A stretch of 64,000 nucleotides of DNA. Origin: Bacteroidota bacterium (GTDB lineage Bacteria; Bacteroidota; Bacteroidia; B-17B0; Aurantibacillaceae). Under the pieces are notes generated by a model. It was not told the DNA's origin and did not search any database. It was given only the letters and a program-made list of their open reading frames with translations. The translations under genes were made by a program, and so were the position numbers. Numbering within the stretch: the first letter of the stretch is position 1; every line of letters begins with the position of its first letter. The stretch lies in NCBI GenBank assembly GCA_020403265.1, contig JADBXZ010000018.1, positions 1 to 64,000 on the forward strand. The letters are read 5' to 3'. This document shows, piece by piece, positions 27,706 through 37,706 of this stretch.

Positions 27706-28647
27706 TCAATTCGGCTTATAAATTGGCTTGGCCTCATCCGGATCAGGTGCCTCCGCCTTATCGTTTTTATTTTTGTCGTTTCTGGCATCCACATCTTCTA
27801 AAGGCACCCACCTCCCCTTTTTATACTCTAACGCGTCAAAGCTACCGTCTGGTCCGTAATATTGATATTGCCCTTCAAGTACCTCGCCAATACTCTTTGG
27901 CGCTAAATGACTATAAACAATTTTACTAAGTTTTTCGTTGTATTTTATACTCATACTTACCTCGGTACTATATTGAAACATTAAACGGCGAGGGCTTTTT
28001 CTTGGAATTTTAAAAACATCTTTTCCAAACACCGGCGTTCCGTCTGTTTTAAAATACAACACATCAATAAATTTACGCTGAACTAATTTATCATTCCCAT
28101 CCCAACCTATTAACGTATAATAATCATCGCATTCAATTAGTGACGTATAAAGCATTCCAAACCATTTTTCAGTTGATCCAATATATGTTTCAGGATTATT
28201 AACAGAGCTGGATCTATCTAACAATCTAAAAAACTCGTATTCCTGAATCACCTCTTTTTTAAATAAACCTTTCTTTATAACTTTACTATTATCCACAAGC
28301 AAGTAGCCAAAAAAGGCATGATTACCGTTATCCAAAGGCAAATTCCAAGTAATTAATTTAAATTTTTTGTTCTTTGGCATCAACTTAGATACCTCTACCA
28401 CGCTATCAAAAGGATAATGCAGACAATTGGGGTCTTGAATTACTTTTTCCCAGATGGCCATAAATTTTTTATTACCTTCTATTCTTTCACTTTCTTTCCT
28501 GCTTAAAAATGATTTTTGCGCAACCTTTAATTCTTGCTCAACTTGTTTAAATTTAAATAATACTGAATCCGGCAATTGCGCAAATAAATGAATAGAGACA
28601 ACATAAAAGAAAACAAGAAAAAAAATACGCATACTGTTATAATTCAT
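27706..28647 (-). CDS. Secreted protein of unknown function
   Basis: This 313-residue protein has a signal peptide; the start is either Met1 or Met6 (MRIFFLVFFY), the second giving a cleaner signal. The body has YPFDSVVEVSKLMPKNKKF and ITWNLPLDNGNHAFFGYLLV, which I associate with a conserved Bacteroidota hypothetical family without known function. The C-terminus is charged low complexity (Asp/Lys/Pro). It lies 18 bases after the 672-residue T9SS gene on the same strand. Confidence 0.7.
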   Translation of the reverse strand: MNYNSMRIFFLVFFYVVSIHLFAQLPDSVLFKFKQVEQELKVAQKSFLSRKESERIEGNKKFMAIWEKVIQDPNCLHYPFDSVVEVSKLMPKNKKFKLITWNLPLDNGNHAFFGYLLVDNSKVIKKGLFKKEVIQEYEFFRLLDRSSSVNNPETYIGSTEKWFGMLYTSLIECDDYYTLIGWDGNDKLVQRKFIDVLYFKTDGTPVFGKDVFKIPRKSPRRLMFQYSTEVSMSIKYNEKLSKIVYSHLAPKSIGEVLEGQYQYYGPDGSFDALEYKKGRWVPLEDVDARNDKNKNDKAEAPDPDEAKPIYKPN

Positions 28648-28665
28648 TTATAGTAAAACGTTACA

Positions 28666-30684
28666 CTACTCTACCAACAAAACAGTTCCTTTACTTTCTC
28701 TGTATTCACCACGACTGTTTTTGTATTGTATCAAATAAACGTAAATACCGCTTGGTTGATTATCCCCCGTCCAAGCCTGTTTATCATCGGTAGTAGAAAA
28801 AACGACCTTCCCCCAACGATCAAAAACATTAACCTTGTATTCGTTTTTATCAATGAAATGTGTAACCGGCAACCATGTTTTGTTAACGCCTTTCGGAGAA
28901 AAAGCATTTGGCACAAATAATTCTCCTTCCTGATAAACATCCTTTTTATTTGATTTGCTGGTTTCTGTAAAGCCATACAAATTCCCAATTCCTTCAACTG
29001 CTTCCACCATATACTCTACTTTACTGCCATTTGGCGCTTCTTCCTGAACATTATCAATAAATGTACTATCCGCAGGTCCTTTATACGCGTATACTATTGG
29101 ATTAGCCTGTTCGTTAAGAATACGGTAGATATTGTAACCGCTAACACCACCACTAAAGCCTTTGTAATGGGTCCATGTTAAAACCTTTGTAAAAAATGCA
29201 TCTTGATTATCGGCAACCTTTAATAGAATTGTTTTTGACACCTGACTCTGAGTACGATAATTCCCGCAACCATCGCGGACAATTGCTTTGTAAAAATAAA
29301 AACGCTCGTTGGCAGAAACATCCCCATCGTTAAATACATAAACAGGTGTGCCATTATAGGCAAGGTTTCCTACTAAATTATAATTAATTCCATCCTCACT
29401 TCTTAATAAATCCATTCCGGTAAATTTTTTAGTGGTATCAGTAAATACTTTTACCTGAATCATTGATTTATCTTGAACAGTTGATGTTTTAATATAAACA
29501 AATGAAGGTGCTAATATTTGATTCGTAAAAAAGCAAACTCTGTTTGAAGAGGAGGTTATTGTTTTTGAATTATTAATGGCTCTGACGAAATAACAGATAT
29601 TAGCACTCGGCATAACATTATTATGAGTAAAATTATTCCCGGTAGTTGAACCAATTAAATTAAATGCAGCGCCATTAACTGAATAATAAACTCTATATTC
29701 TAATAAGCCACCCGGCATTTTGTTGTAAGAATTCCAATTCAACTTTGTTGAATAAGCACAACTATCATACAATGTTTTTAAATGCATAGTGGTGTATGGC
29801 GGATTGTTGGTAAATACACCAATGTTATTACAGCTATCCACTGCAGAATTAAATAACTCAACAGGATCATTATTGGCGGCAGTATTCGTGTAAATATAGC
29901 TACTCGTTAACCTTCCATTAACCGAATCAATAACTGAAACGATTCCGGTATTCCCTCTGTATATTTTGTATTTAACAACATCTTTGTCATACGGAACTTT
30001 CCAAGCTATGATAGTTTGACCGTTGGGTAAAACACTAATTGAATCGATAAATACTTCATTTGGCTCTTTGGTATCCTTGAAAACTCCGCCCTTTATATTG
30101 CCTGTAGAAACGCATCCGCTATTATCAGAAATGCTAACCACGTAATTTAAACTGGCACTGCATACACTGATTGTGTCAAAGTAATTTAAATTAGATGTAA
30201 CCGCAAAAGTATTCCAAATGCCGGCGGGATATTCTTTAGAAATGGTGTACGTATTTGCTGTACTGGTTAATTTTGGTGTTTTGAGCGAATTATAAACCAA
30301 ATTAATTGCTTGGCTAGCAGAAACTATATTCAAAAAAAGTGATTTTAAAGTATCTGATGTAACCGAAGCGATATTGCCGGTTGGACCAGAATTGGTGATG
30401 AGATAATAAAACCTGCTTTGAATATTAACATTGGCGCCAATATGTGTAAAGCTGTTTAACAAATTTGAATTGATGGTGCCAACTTTCGTATAACCGCTAA
30501 ATTCACTAATTGAACCATAAATATCAATTGAATGAAATGTAGAACCAGGATCGCTTGGTGGAACCCATGTTAGTTTACAGTCACCATTACTAAGCACCTC
30601 CAAACACTTTAATGAAGGGGGTGCCAATTGAGCCTTGGATAAGAACACAATGAGCGTAAACAATATGGCTTGAAACAACTTCAA
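28666..30684 (-). CDS. Large surface protein with FN3-like repeats and type B T9SS domain
   Basis: This 672-residue protein has a signal peptide (to about 18; SKAQ). Several fibronectin type III-like modules follow, with recurring patterns such as CKLTWVPPSDPG, IIAWKVPYDKDVVKYKIYRG and KLNWNSYNKMPGGLLEYRVY. The tail is a C-terminal gliding-associated/type B sorting domain (FVPNAFSPKGVN ... VNVFDRWGKVVF ... GIYVYLIQYKN). It is likely a T9SS-exported surface or matrix protein. Confidence 0.88.
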   Translation of the reverse strand: MKLFQAILFTLIVFLSKAQLAPPSLKCLEVLSNGDCKLTWVPPSDPGSTFHSIDIYGSISEFSGYTKVGTINSNLLNSFTHIGANVNIQSRFYYLITNSGPTGNIASVTSDTLKSLFLNIVSASQAINLVYNSLKTPKLTSTANTYTISKEYPAGIWNTFAVTSNLNYFDTISVCSASLNYVVSISDNSGCVSTGNIKGGVFKDTKEPNEVFIDSISVLPNGQTIIAWKVPYDKDVVKYKIYRGNTGIVSVIDSVNGRLTSSYIYTNTAANNDPVELFNSAVDSCNNIGVFTNNPPYTTMHLKTLYDSCAYSTKLNWNSYNKMPGGLLEYRVYYSVNGAAFNLIGSTTGNNFTHNNVMPSANICYFVRAINNSKTITSSSNRVCFFTNQILAPSFVYIKTSTVQDKSMIQVKVFTDTTKKFTGMDLLRSEDGINYNLVGNLAYNGTPVYVFNDGDVSANERFYFYKAIVRDGCGNYRTQSQVSKTILLKVADNQDAFFTKVLTWTHYKGFSGGVSGYNIYRILNEQANPIVYAYKGPADSTFIDNVQEEAPNGSKVEYMVEAVEGIGNLYGFTETSKSNKKDVYQEGELFVPNAFSPKGVNKTWLPVTHFIDKNEYKVNVFDRWGKVVFSTTDDKQAWTGDNQPSGIYVYLIQYKNSRGEYRESKGTVLLVE

Positions 30685-30863
30685 TTTTGTGTTAACAATA
30701 ACGTATAAAGTTAACGTTTATTATACGATTAAAACCCACAATTAGTTGGTTAAATGAGTCTTTATTAAACAAAATATGTTTAAATCTTTGGGTAAAATGG
30801 TTATAAAATTGAGTGAACGGTGAATTATTTGACTAAAAAATCACTATTATTGTAGTATCTCAT

Positions 30864-31265
30864 TTGAAAAGGTATCTTACAATATTTATAATATTATTTA
30901 GCTTATTAAGTTCAATAGATTTAGTTGCACAAAGCGGTGGTCGTAAAAAAGAGCACCGTAACCAACGCAGAGGAGGCTCGAAATTATTTGGGAAAAGCCG
31001 TAGTAAAGGAAATGCGAATGCCTTTGCTAAAGGATCAAGAGGCAATATTTTTCAAAGGATGTTCCATAAAAAACAACCTGCGTGGGTCTATCATTCAACC
31101 AAAAGTAATACAAGAAGCCGTAACGAAAATCGGTTTTTATTTAAACGTCATCGCACAAAAGGCAGGAAATCAAATGAAAGCATCTTAGCTCGCCAAAACG
31201 CAGAAAGAAGCAAAAAACGTTCAAGAGGTAATGCAGTTTTTCACAAACGGAAATACGCTGAATAA
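30864..31265 (+). CDS. Exported hyper-basic small protein
   Basis: I do not recognise this 133-residue protein. Starting at TTG 30864 it has a clean signal peptide (KRYLTIFIILFSLLSS to LVAQ, about 23 residues). The remaining 110 residues carry roughly 34 Lys/Arg against about 5 acidic residues, with Ser, Gly and Asn between. No fold is evident. It may bind anionic polymers such as DNA, lipopolysaccharide or polyphosphate; this is inference. A second protein of the same design lies at 40083. An overlapping frame (30925-31188) lacks a signal peptide and is rejected. Confidence 0.65.
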   Translation: MKRYLTIFIILFSLLSSIDLVAQSGGRKKEHRNQRRGGSKLFGKSRSKGNANAFAKGSRGNIFQRMFHKKQPAWVYHSTKSNTRSRNENRFLFKRHRTKGRKSNESILARQNAERSKKRSRGNAVFHKRKYAE

Positions 31266-31303
31266 TTTTTTTAAGAAACCCCTGCTGAATTCAGCTTTAA
31301 GTA

Positions 31304-33289
31304 TTATTTAATAACCACTCTACCCAGCAACTTATTGACCCGCTGTTTCATAGTATTTAAGGTAGTTAACTCTTTTAAAATAATCTCAACCTTGTCGTGG
31401 CTATTTATTTTTAACAGTTCATTACTTTCATTAATTAACACATTTAATTTTCGAGCTTTATAACTAAATAGTGTGCTTTGCGTTAACTTTTTTAGCAGTT
31501 GTATTTCATTTGGAACCAGCACACCATAAAGCTTCCATTTAGAACTCAACTCATAATTTGAATGAACGTGATTAACAACAAAACTGCTTATTAATGGATT
31601 GGGATGATTTGAAAAATGAGTTAAGTTAGGTAAACGCTGCTGGCTTAATTCGTTTACATACTCTTCATATATTTCTGAGTAAATTGGATTTTCGAATTTG
31701 ATGCTATCTCGCATTAATTCAAAGAAAATATACTCTCCCAAAGTTATCTCAAGGTCAAACTTTTCTAAATTCTCATCCTCAGCTTCTATTGTCACATATG
31801 CGTTTCCATACGCTAATAGCAATCTAAGTAATTCTTTTTCTTCTGCTTCAAAAACCGATGCGGGCTCATCCTGCATTGGCTCTTCATAAGTAACTTCATT
31901 ACCTTCTGTGGCAGGCTGAACTGTTTCACTATCAGTATTCTTCGCTGCCTGCTTTTTTGCGCTTACTCTTATTTTATTTGTCTCAGCCAACAACACAGGC
32001 TCATCAATTTCCATGATACGAGCGCATTCCTTTACATAAATACTTCTGATGATATTATCAGGTATTAAAGCGATGCTGCTTACAATGGTTTTTATTACAC
32101 TTGCTTTCTTAATTGGATCTCCACTACTATCTTCATTTAACTTTTTAGCTGTATAATATAAAAAGTCTTCTGTTTTTGAATTTACATACTCTGTAAATTC
32201 ATCGTGTGTCACTTTTCGGTAATAACTATCAGGGTCATCATTATTTGGAAAGTACAACAATCTTACATTCATCCCTTCTTCCAGTAACATTGGAATGGCT
32301 CTGGCACTCGCCTTCTGCCCTGCCTCATCGCCATCATACAAAACCACAACATTTGTTGTATAACGATGGATTGCTTTAATTTGTTCAACCGTTAACGATG
32401 TGCCACTGCTCGCCACTACATTTTCAAATCCCGCCTGATGCATGGCTATCACATCCATATAACCTTCTACCAAAAAGCATTTATCGTTTTTTTGTATGGC
32501 ACTTTTAGCAAACCACAAACCATATAGTACTTTACTTTTATTGTAAATATCAGTTTCAGGACTATTGATGTATTTTGCAACTTTTTTATCATTACTTAAG
32601 GTTCTCCCTCCAAATCCAACAACGCGCCCACCAACATCGTGTATTGGAAACATTACCCTTCCTGCATATCGATCAAAAATATGGTTAGCTTTTATTTCTT
32701 CGCCTTCAACATAAGCGTTAGATAATATACACATACCGGTGCTTACCAGGTACTTTGGCTTATAACCTGCCTGGATTGCATCATCAGTAAATTGTCTCCG
32801 ATTTTCTAAACTATATCCTAATCCAAACTTATCTATTAAACCAATCGGTATTTGCCTTTGCAGAAAATAACCCAAACCAACCGATCGCCCTTCATCCGTT
32901 TCATTCATTTGTTTGCTAAAATAACGTTGCGAAAAGCTCATTACAATGTACATGCTTTCACGCTCTGTCTGAGCTTCTTTCTCTTCAATGGTAAGTTCCT
33001 TCTCCACCACTTCTATTCCATATTTCTTTGCTAACCATTTGAGTGCCTCAGGATAACTTAGTGTTAATTGATCCATGATAAAATTAACCGGTGACCCGGC
33101 TTTACCACAACCAAAACACTTATAAATATTTTTAGCAGGAGAAACCGTAAATGAAGGCGTTTTCTCTCCATGAAAAGGGCATAAACCTAATAGATTAGCG
33201 CCTCGCTTTTTTAATGTAATAAAATCACCGATAACCTCCTCAACTCTGGCAGTCTCTAAAATGGTGTCAACGGTGTTTTTAGGTATCAT
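31304..33289 (-). CDS. dnaG: DNA primase DnaG
   Basis: DnaG makes RNA primers for replication. The 661-residue protein has the N-terminal zinc ribbon (Cys37, His40, Cys58, Cys61). The Toprim core carries EGYMDVIAMHQAG, SSGTSLT and VVLYDGDEAGQKA. A helical C-terminal region follows, expected to bind the replicative helicase. Low-complexity linkers lie around residues 450-490. The gene stands alone, divergent from the hydrolase at 33344. TATCTTTA on the minus strand at 33311-33318 may be its -7 box. Confidence 0.96.
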   Translation of the reverse strand: MIPKNTVDTILETARVEEVIGDFITLKKRGANLLGLCPFHGEKTPSFTVSPAKNIYKCFGCGKAGSPVNFIMDQLTLSYPEALKWLAKKYGIEVVEKELTIEEKEAQTERESMYIVMSFSQRYFSKQMNETDEGRSVGLGYFLQRQIPIGLIDKFGLGYSLENRRQFTDDAIQAGYKPKYLVSTGMCILSNAYVEGEEIKANHIFDRYAGRVMFPIHDVGGRVVGFGGRTLSNDKKVAKYINSPETDIYNKSKVLYGLWFAKSAIQKNDKCFLVEGYMDVIAMHQAGFENVVASSGTSLTVEQIKAIHRYTTNVVVLYDGDEAGQKASARAIPMLLEEGMNVRLLYFPNNDDPDSYYRKVTHDEFTEYVNSKTEDFLYYTAKKLNEDSSGDPIKKASVIKTIVSSIALIPDNIIRSIYVKECARIMEIDEPVLLAETNKIRVSAKKQAAKNTDSETVQPATEGNEVTYEEPMQDEPASVFEAEEKELLRLLLAYGNAYVTIEAEDENLEKFDLEITLGEYIFFELMRDSIKFENPIYSEIYEEYVNELSQQRLPNLTHFSNHPNPLISSFVVNHVHSNYELSSKWKLYGVLVPNEIQLLKKLTQSTLFSYKARKLNVLINESNELLKINSHDKVEIILKELTTLNTMKQRVNKLLGRVVIK

Positions 33290-33343
33290 TTAATTTGTAA
33301 ATTAGGACTTTAAAGATAGCAACCTTTTAGCACAATTTATAGC

Positions 33344-34675
33344 ATGACTAAAAAACATTTTTATTGCCTTATTATTATAGGCTTTTGCTTTGGCAATTTC
33401 ATTTTAGCTCAATCAGAAGAAACTGAAATGCATCCTTATAAAAAATTAACAAAAAAATTCATTGGTAACTTCAAACGAAACGAACCAAATAAGAATAGTA
33501 GTTTTTTTGACTCTACAAAATTCGGAAAGGCTTTGGAGGCCATGGTAGATAAGACTCTTGGTGATTTTACAAAAAACTATGGCAATATAACAGCGATTGA
33601 AAGAACAGAGGTGGATACACAGGGTTGTAAAATGGCAAGTTACACTTATATTAAAACTGCTAAGGGTAAATCAACTTGGCATATTCTATTTGACCAAGCT
33701 CAACGTATTTCTAATTTCAGCATTGACACATTTCAGAACCAGAAGTTTTATGAAAACCCAAATTCTTTTAAAGCCTATACTAGAAAAGATATCAGTGTTG
33801 AAACCAACCCGTTTATTACATTACCAGGATATCTGTATCAACCAATTGGCACCAAAAAAACACCCGGAGTTGTAATGATTCAAGGCAGTGGGCCATCTGA
33901 TCGCCATCAAAGTATTGGTCCAAACAAATTATTTCTAGATTTCATTATCCCCATGTTGCAAAAGGGAATATCAGTTTTGGTTTATGATAAACGCACATAT
34001 GTTTATCAAACTAGCCCGTCATTTAGATCCGATACAGTTGATTATTATTCAGAAACGATTGACGATGCCGTTGCTGCTATTAAATTATTAAAACTTCAGG
34101 CTGGTGTAGATAGTGGTAAAGTTTCATTAATTGGGCATAGTCTTGGCGCCAAGTGCGCTCCAATTATTGCAACCAAAATATCGCTTAATAAGCTAATCAT
34201 GTTGGCTCCGCCAGTTAGACCGCTTATTGAAATTTTACCTGAGCAAGTTGAGTATATTAGTAAAGTTGACGGTAAAATTGATGAGCAGGAACAAACACAA
34301 ATAAATCAATTGAAATGGTTAAAAGATAAAATTATGAGTCCGGATTATAATGCAAAAAGTAAAATTACATTGCCAGGAACTTCGGCCAGATACTGGCTAA
34401 CTGATAAAAATTTAAACAATTTAGCAGTTGCCAAAACACTTAAAACACCTATGTTGTTGGTACAGGGAGGAAGGGATTACAATGTGAGCATTAAAGAATA
34501 CAACTTGTGGTTAGAGGGCATGAAAGGCAATTCAAATTTTAAACCTGTTTTATTCGATGACTTGGATCACCAATTTTTTACAGGAACCGGTATAGCTAAC
34601 CCCAAAGATATACTTAAGCCTAATCATGCCAGTGAAAAAGCCGTTAAATCCGTTGTTGATTTTCTAAATAATTAA
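33344..34675 (+). CDS. Secreted alpha/beta hydrolase with N-terminal DUF3887-like domain
   Basis: This 443-residue protein has a signal peptide (ends ILAQ, about residue 22). An NTF2-like DUF3887 domain (about 35-130) precedes a C-terminal alpha/beta hydrolase. The hydrolase shows QGSGPSDRHQSIGPNK as oxyanion region, the nucleophile motif GHSLGAKC, a likely acid near GGRDYNVS and the His in DDLDHQFF. The family acts on esters or peptides in the periplasm or at the surface; the substrate is unknown. Confidence 0.85.
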   Translation: MTKKHFYCLIIIGFCFGNFILAQSEETEMHPYKKLTKKFIGNFKRNEPNKNSSFFDSTKFGKALEAMVDKTLGDFTKNYGNITAIERTEVDTQGCKMASYTYIKTAKGKSTWHILFDQAQRISNFSIDTFQNQKFYENPNSFKAYTRKDISVETNPFITLPGYLYQPIGTKKTPGVVMIQGSGPSDRHQSIGPNKLFLDFIIPMLQKGISVLVYDKRTYVYQTSPSFRSDTVDYYSETIDDAVAAIKLLKLQAGVDSGKVSLIGHSLGAKCAPIIATKISLNKLIMLAPPVRPLIEILPEQVEYISKVDGKIDEQEQTQINQLKWLKDKIMSPDYNAKSKITLPGTSARYWLTDKNLNNLAVAKTLKTPMLLVQGGRDYNVSIKEYNLWLEGMKGNSNFKPVLFDDLDHQFFTGTGIANPKDILKPNHASEKAVKSVVDFLNN

Positions 34676-34696
34676 TTTTTTGTTAATAAACGTTTC

Positions 34697-34726
34697 TTGC
34701 TGTTTTATTGCATTATGCTATCTTTA
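34697..34726 (+). promoter_or_regulatory. Putative promoter of rnr
   Basis: TTG (34697-34699), a 19-base spacer and TATCTTTA (34719-34726) fit the Bacteroidota -33/-7 pattern except for a final A. The ATG begins 5 bases after the box, so the message would have almost no leader. Confidence 0.45.
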
Positions 34727-34730
34727 GCGT

Positions 34731-36947
34731 ATGTCTAAAAACAAAAAACCGCAACGCTTTTTATTCGAAGAAGTTTTAGATTTCCTCAAGCACAATGCGA
34801 GCAAAACCTTTAATTATAAACAATTAGGGGCTGCTATGGAAATTAACACAGATACTGAGCGCCTGCAGTTAATTGAAGTTTTATCATCTTTAAAAGAACA
34901 AGGATTTGTTTTAGAAAAAGAAATAGGAAAATTTCAGATTAAAGAAACCAAACAATACATTACAGGAACAATTGATTTTACCAGTCAGGCAACTGCATTT
35001 GTAGTATATAATGAAAACGAGCCTGATATTTTTATACCCGCAAAAAAAACAAAGGATGCTTTTCAAGGTGATTTAGTAAAAGTTTATTTGTTACCAAAAA
35101 GAAGCGGGAAAAGCTTCAGACGTGAAGGAGAAGTTGTGGAGGTAATTAAGAGGGCCCGAACTGAATTTGTTGGAACCATTAAAGTAAATCCAAAATTTGC
35201 CTTCATAATTCCAGATAGTAATAAGCTACATGTTGATTTTTTTATCAGAAGTAGTGACATCAACGGCGCTAAAGACGGACAAAAAGTTAAGTTTAAACTG
35301 AAAGACTGGAAACAAGGCGAACAAAACCCAACAGGTCAAGTACTATCTGTACTTGGTTATCCCGGCGAACATCAAAGTGAAATGAATGCCATCATGGCTG
35401 AATATGGATTACCTGATAAATTTCCGGATGCCATTGAATATGAAGCAAAAAAAATTCCAACTGAAATAACTGAGTCTGAAATAAAAAAACGAAAAGATTA
35501 CAGGGAGATTACAACTTTTACAATTGACCCGGTAGATGCTAAAGATTTTGACGATGCATTATCACTTCAAAAACTTGCTAATGGTAATTGGGAAGTTGGG
35601 GTGCATATTGCTGATGTTACGCATTATTTAAAACCAAATACGCCGCTTGACAAAGAAGCTGTGAATAGAGCTACCAGCGTATATTTGGTGGATCGTTGCA
35701 TACCAATGCTACCTGAAGTGTTGAGTAACTTCGTGTGCTCGCTTCGCCCTAAAGAAGAAAAATATTGCTTTGCCGCAATTTTTGAATTAGATGAGAATGC
35801 GCAAGTTGTTTCGCAACAGTTTGCACGAACAGTAATTAATAGCGACAGGCGATTTACATACGAAGAGGTTCAGGAAATTATTGAAGGCGCTGAGGGAGAT
35901 TTTAAAAATGAGATTTTGACGCTTGATAGTCTCGCTAAAAAATTGAGAGCTGATCGTTTAAAAAAAGGATCCATTACATTCGATAAAGCCGAAGTTAAAT
36001 TTAACTTGGATGAAAAAGGCAAACCACTTGGTGTGTTCTTTAAAACACAAAAGGATGCTCATAAACTAATTGAAGATTTTATGTTGCTTGCTAACAAAAA
36101 AGTATCTGAATTCTTAAGTAAGCCATCATCAGGGAGCAACACATCAAACAAAAAAAATAAATCCGATTCAGGCAATGCGCTTTGTGTATATCGAATTCAC
36201 GATGTACCAACTGAGGAAAAAATGAATGAATTGAGTGGTTTTGCTGCAAGATTCGGACACGTGATGAACCTTGGTAATAAATTAAAAAATGCTCAAGCCA
36301 TTAACAAACTGTTAGTTGACGTGAAACAAAAAAAGGAGCAAAACATGATTGAACTCCTTGCTGTTAGAAGTATGCCAAAAGCATACTACTCAACAAAAAA
36401 TGTGGGGCATTACGGATTGGGTTTCGAGTATTATTCACATTTTACATCCCCAATCAGACGATACCCCGATGTAATGCTTCACCGTTTATTAGAGGCCAAA
36501 CTTGAAAATAAGACCTACAGCAATAAAGATGAGCTTGAATTTCTTTGTCAACATAGTAGTGACATGGAAAGATTAGCGGCCGAGGCAGAACGAGCATCCA
36601 TAAAATACAAACAGGTTGAGTTTATGAGTGATAAAATAGGAAAAGAATTTGCCGGTGTAATAAGTGGAGTTACAGAATGGGGAATTTACATTGAAGTAAC
36701 TGAAAACAAATGTGAAGGAATGGTAAGAACCAGAGAACTTAAGGGAGACCATTTTATTTTTGATGAAGACAACTACAGATACATTGGTAAAAACACCAAA
36801 AAGATTTATGCCTTAGGAGACAATGTAACTATTAAAGTTAAAGAAGCTGATTTAATTAAAAAACAATTAACCTATGAACTAATTGATACTGACAGCGTAA
36901 ATAACAAACCGAAATTTATTGACCATAAAAAAAGACGCGGACGTTAA
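34731..36947 (+). CDS. rnr: Ribonuclease R
   Basis: RNase R is a 3'-5' exoribonuclease for structured RNA in mRNA and rRNA quality control. The 738-residue protein has an N-terminal winged-helix, cold-shock/OB domains (about 75-230), the RNB domain with TIDPVDAKDFDDALS (metal-binding Asp cluster) and HYGLGFEYYSHFTSPIRRYPD, and a C-terminal S1 domain (about 640-725). The stop overlaps the start of the next gene by one base (TAATG). Confidence 0.96.
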   Translation: MSKNKKPQRFLFEEVLDFLKHNASKTFNYKQLGAAMEINTDTERLQLIEVLSSLKEQGFVLEKEIGKFQIKETKQYITGTIDFTSQATAFVVYNENEPDIFIPAKKTKDAFQGDLVKVYLLPKRSGKSFRREGEVVEVIKRARTEFVGTIKVNPKFAFIIPDSNKLHVDFFIRSSDINGAKDGQKVKFKLKDWKQGEQNPTGQVLSVLGYPGEHQSEMNAIMAEYGLPDKFPDAIEYEAKKIPTEITESEIKKRKDYREITTFTIDPVDAKDFDDALSLQKLANGNWEVGVHIADVTHYLKPNTPLDKEAVNRATSVYLVDRCIPMLPEVLSNFVCSLRPKEEKYCFAAIFELDENAQVVSQQFARTVINSDRRFTYEEVQEIIEGAEGDFKNEILTLDSLAKKLRADRLKKGSITFDKAEVKFNLDEKGKPLGVFFKTQKDAHKLIEDFMLLANKKVSEFLSKPSSGSNTSNKKNKSDSGNALCVYRIHDVPTEEKMNELSGFAARFGHVMNLGNKLKNAQAINKLLVDVKQKKEQNMIELLAVRSMPKAYYSTKNVGHYGLGFEYYSHFTSPIRRYPDVMLHRLLEAKLENKTYSNKDELEFLCQHSSDMERLAAEAERASIKYKQVEFMSDKIGKEFAGVISGVTEWGIYIEVTENKCEGMVRTRELKGDHFIFDEDNYRYIGKNTKKIYALGDNVTIKVKEADLIKKQLTYELIDTDSVNNKPKFIDHKKRRGR

Positions 36948-37696
36948 TGAAAAGTTTTATCACATTTGTATTTTTTTTAATTACTGGGTTAATAGTCGCT
37001 CAAAGCGTTAATACTACTTTAACCTACACCTATCATTTACCGGATAACAAAAAGGATAAAGCACCCGTATTGATTATGTTACATGGTTATGGCAGTAACG
37101 AAACAGATTTGTTTGAGATGCACAAAAGTTTTGACAACAGATATGCCGTGTTTAGTTTGAGAGCACCAATTCCATTATCTGAATCGGGTTTCTGCTGGTA
37201 CCCACTTGAAATTTTAAAGGACGGAACTTTAAAATATGATTACAAAAAACTGATTGAAAGCAAAAAATTAATTTTAAGTTTCATAAGCAACGCCTGCAGA
37301 ACCTTTAATTTGGACAGTAACGTCGTTGTGCTTTTTGGATTTAGTCAAGGTGCCATATTAAGTACTGATATTGCATTCTCTTATCCTAACAAGATAAAAG
37401 GAATTATTGCGTTAAGTGGTCGTTTAATGCCGGAAACGCAAGCATCTTTAAAACAACCCATCAACTGGCAAAACATCAATAAAGTAAAAATGCATTTTGC
37501 TCATGGTTATTCTGATAACGTAATTAAATTTGAAGAGGCAGAAAAAATTGAAAAACTAATTAAGGAAAAACAATTAACCAATTCTAAATGCTCATTCTAC
37601 AAAATGGCTCATAACATTTGTGGAGAAGAATTAAACGATATAAAAAAATGGTTAAGTGGAATGCTTTCAACCAAACCGGATTTAAAAACAAAATAA
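36947..37696 (+). CDS. Phospholipase/carboxylesterase-type alpha/beta hydrolase
   Basis: This 249-residue exported hydrolase has a signal peptide (to about 19; IVAQS). The core shows the family segments [14 protein letters not shown], the nucleophile motif GFSQGAILS, the Asp in HGYSDNVI and the His in MAHNICGEE. These match carboxylesterases of the YpfH/phospholipase type. It overlaps rnr by one base and is probably co-transcribed; a functional link to RNA decay is not implied. Confidence 0.85.
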   Translation: MKSFITFVFFLITGLIVAQSVNTTLTYTYHLPDNKKDKAPVLIMLHGYGSNETDLFEMHKSFDNRYAVFSLRAPIPLSESGFCWYPLEILKDGTLKYDYKKLIESKKLILSFISNACRTFNLDSNVVVLFGFSQGAILSTDIAFSYPNKIKGIIALSGRLMPETQASLKQPINWQNINKVKMHFAHGYSDNVIKFEEAEKIEKLIKEKQLTNSKCSFYKMAHNICGEELNDIKKWLSGMLSTKPDLKTK

Positions 37697-37706
37697 TGAT
37701 TTTATC

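Noticed and set aside
30925-31188. Overlapping open frame inside the hyper-basic gene
   Set aside because: It has no signal peptide and starts mid-gene; the 30864 frame has a clean export signal.
31284-31295. Palindrome GCTGAATTCAGC between the basic protein gene and dnaG as a terminator
   Set aside because: It is a loopless 12-bp palindrome without a flanking T run on the needed side, so it is not a convincing terminator.
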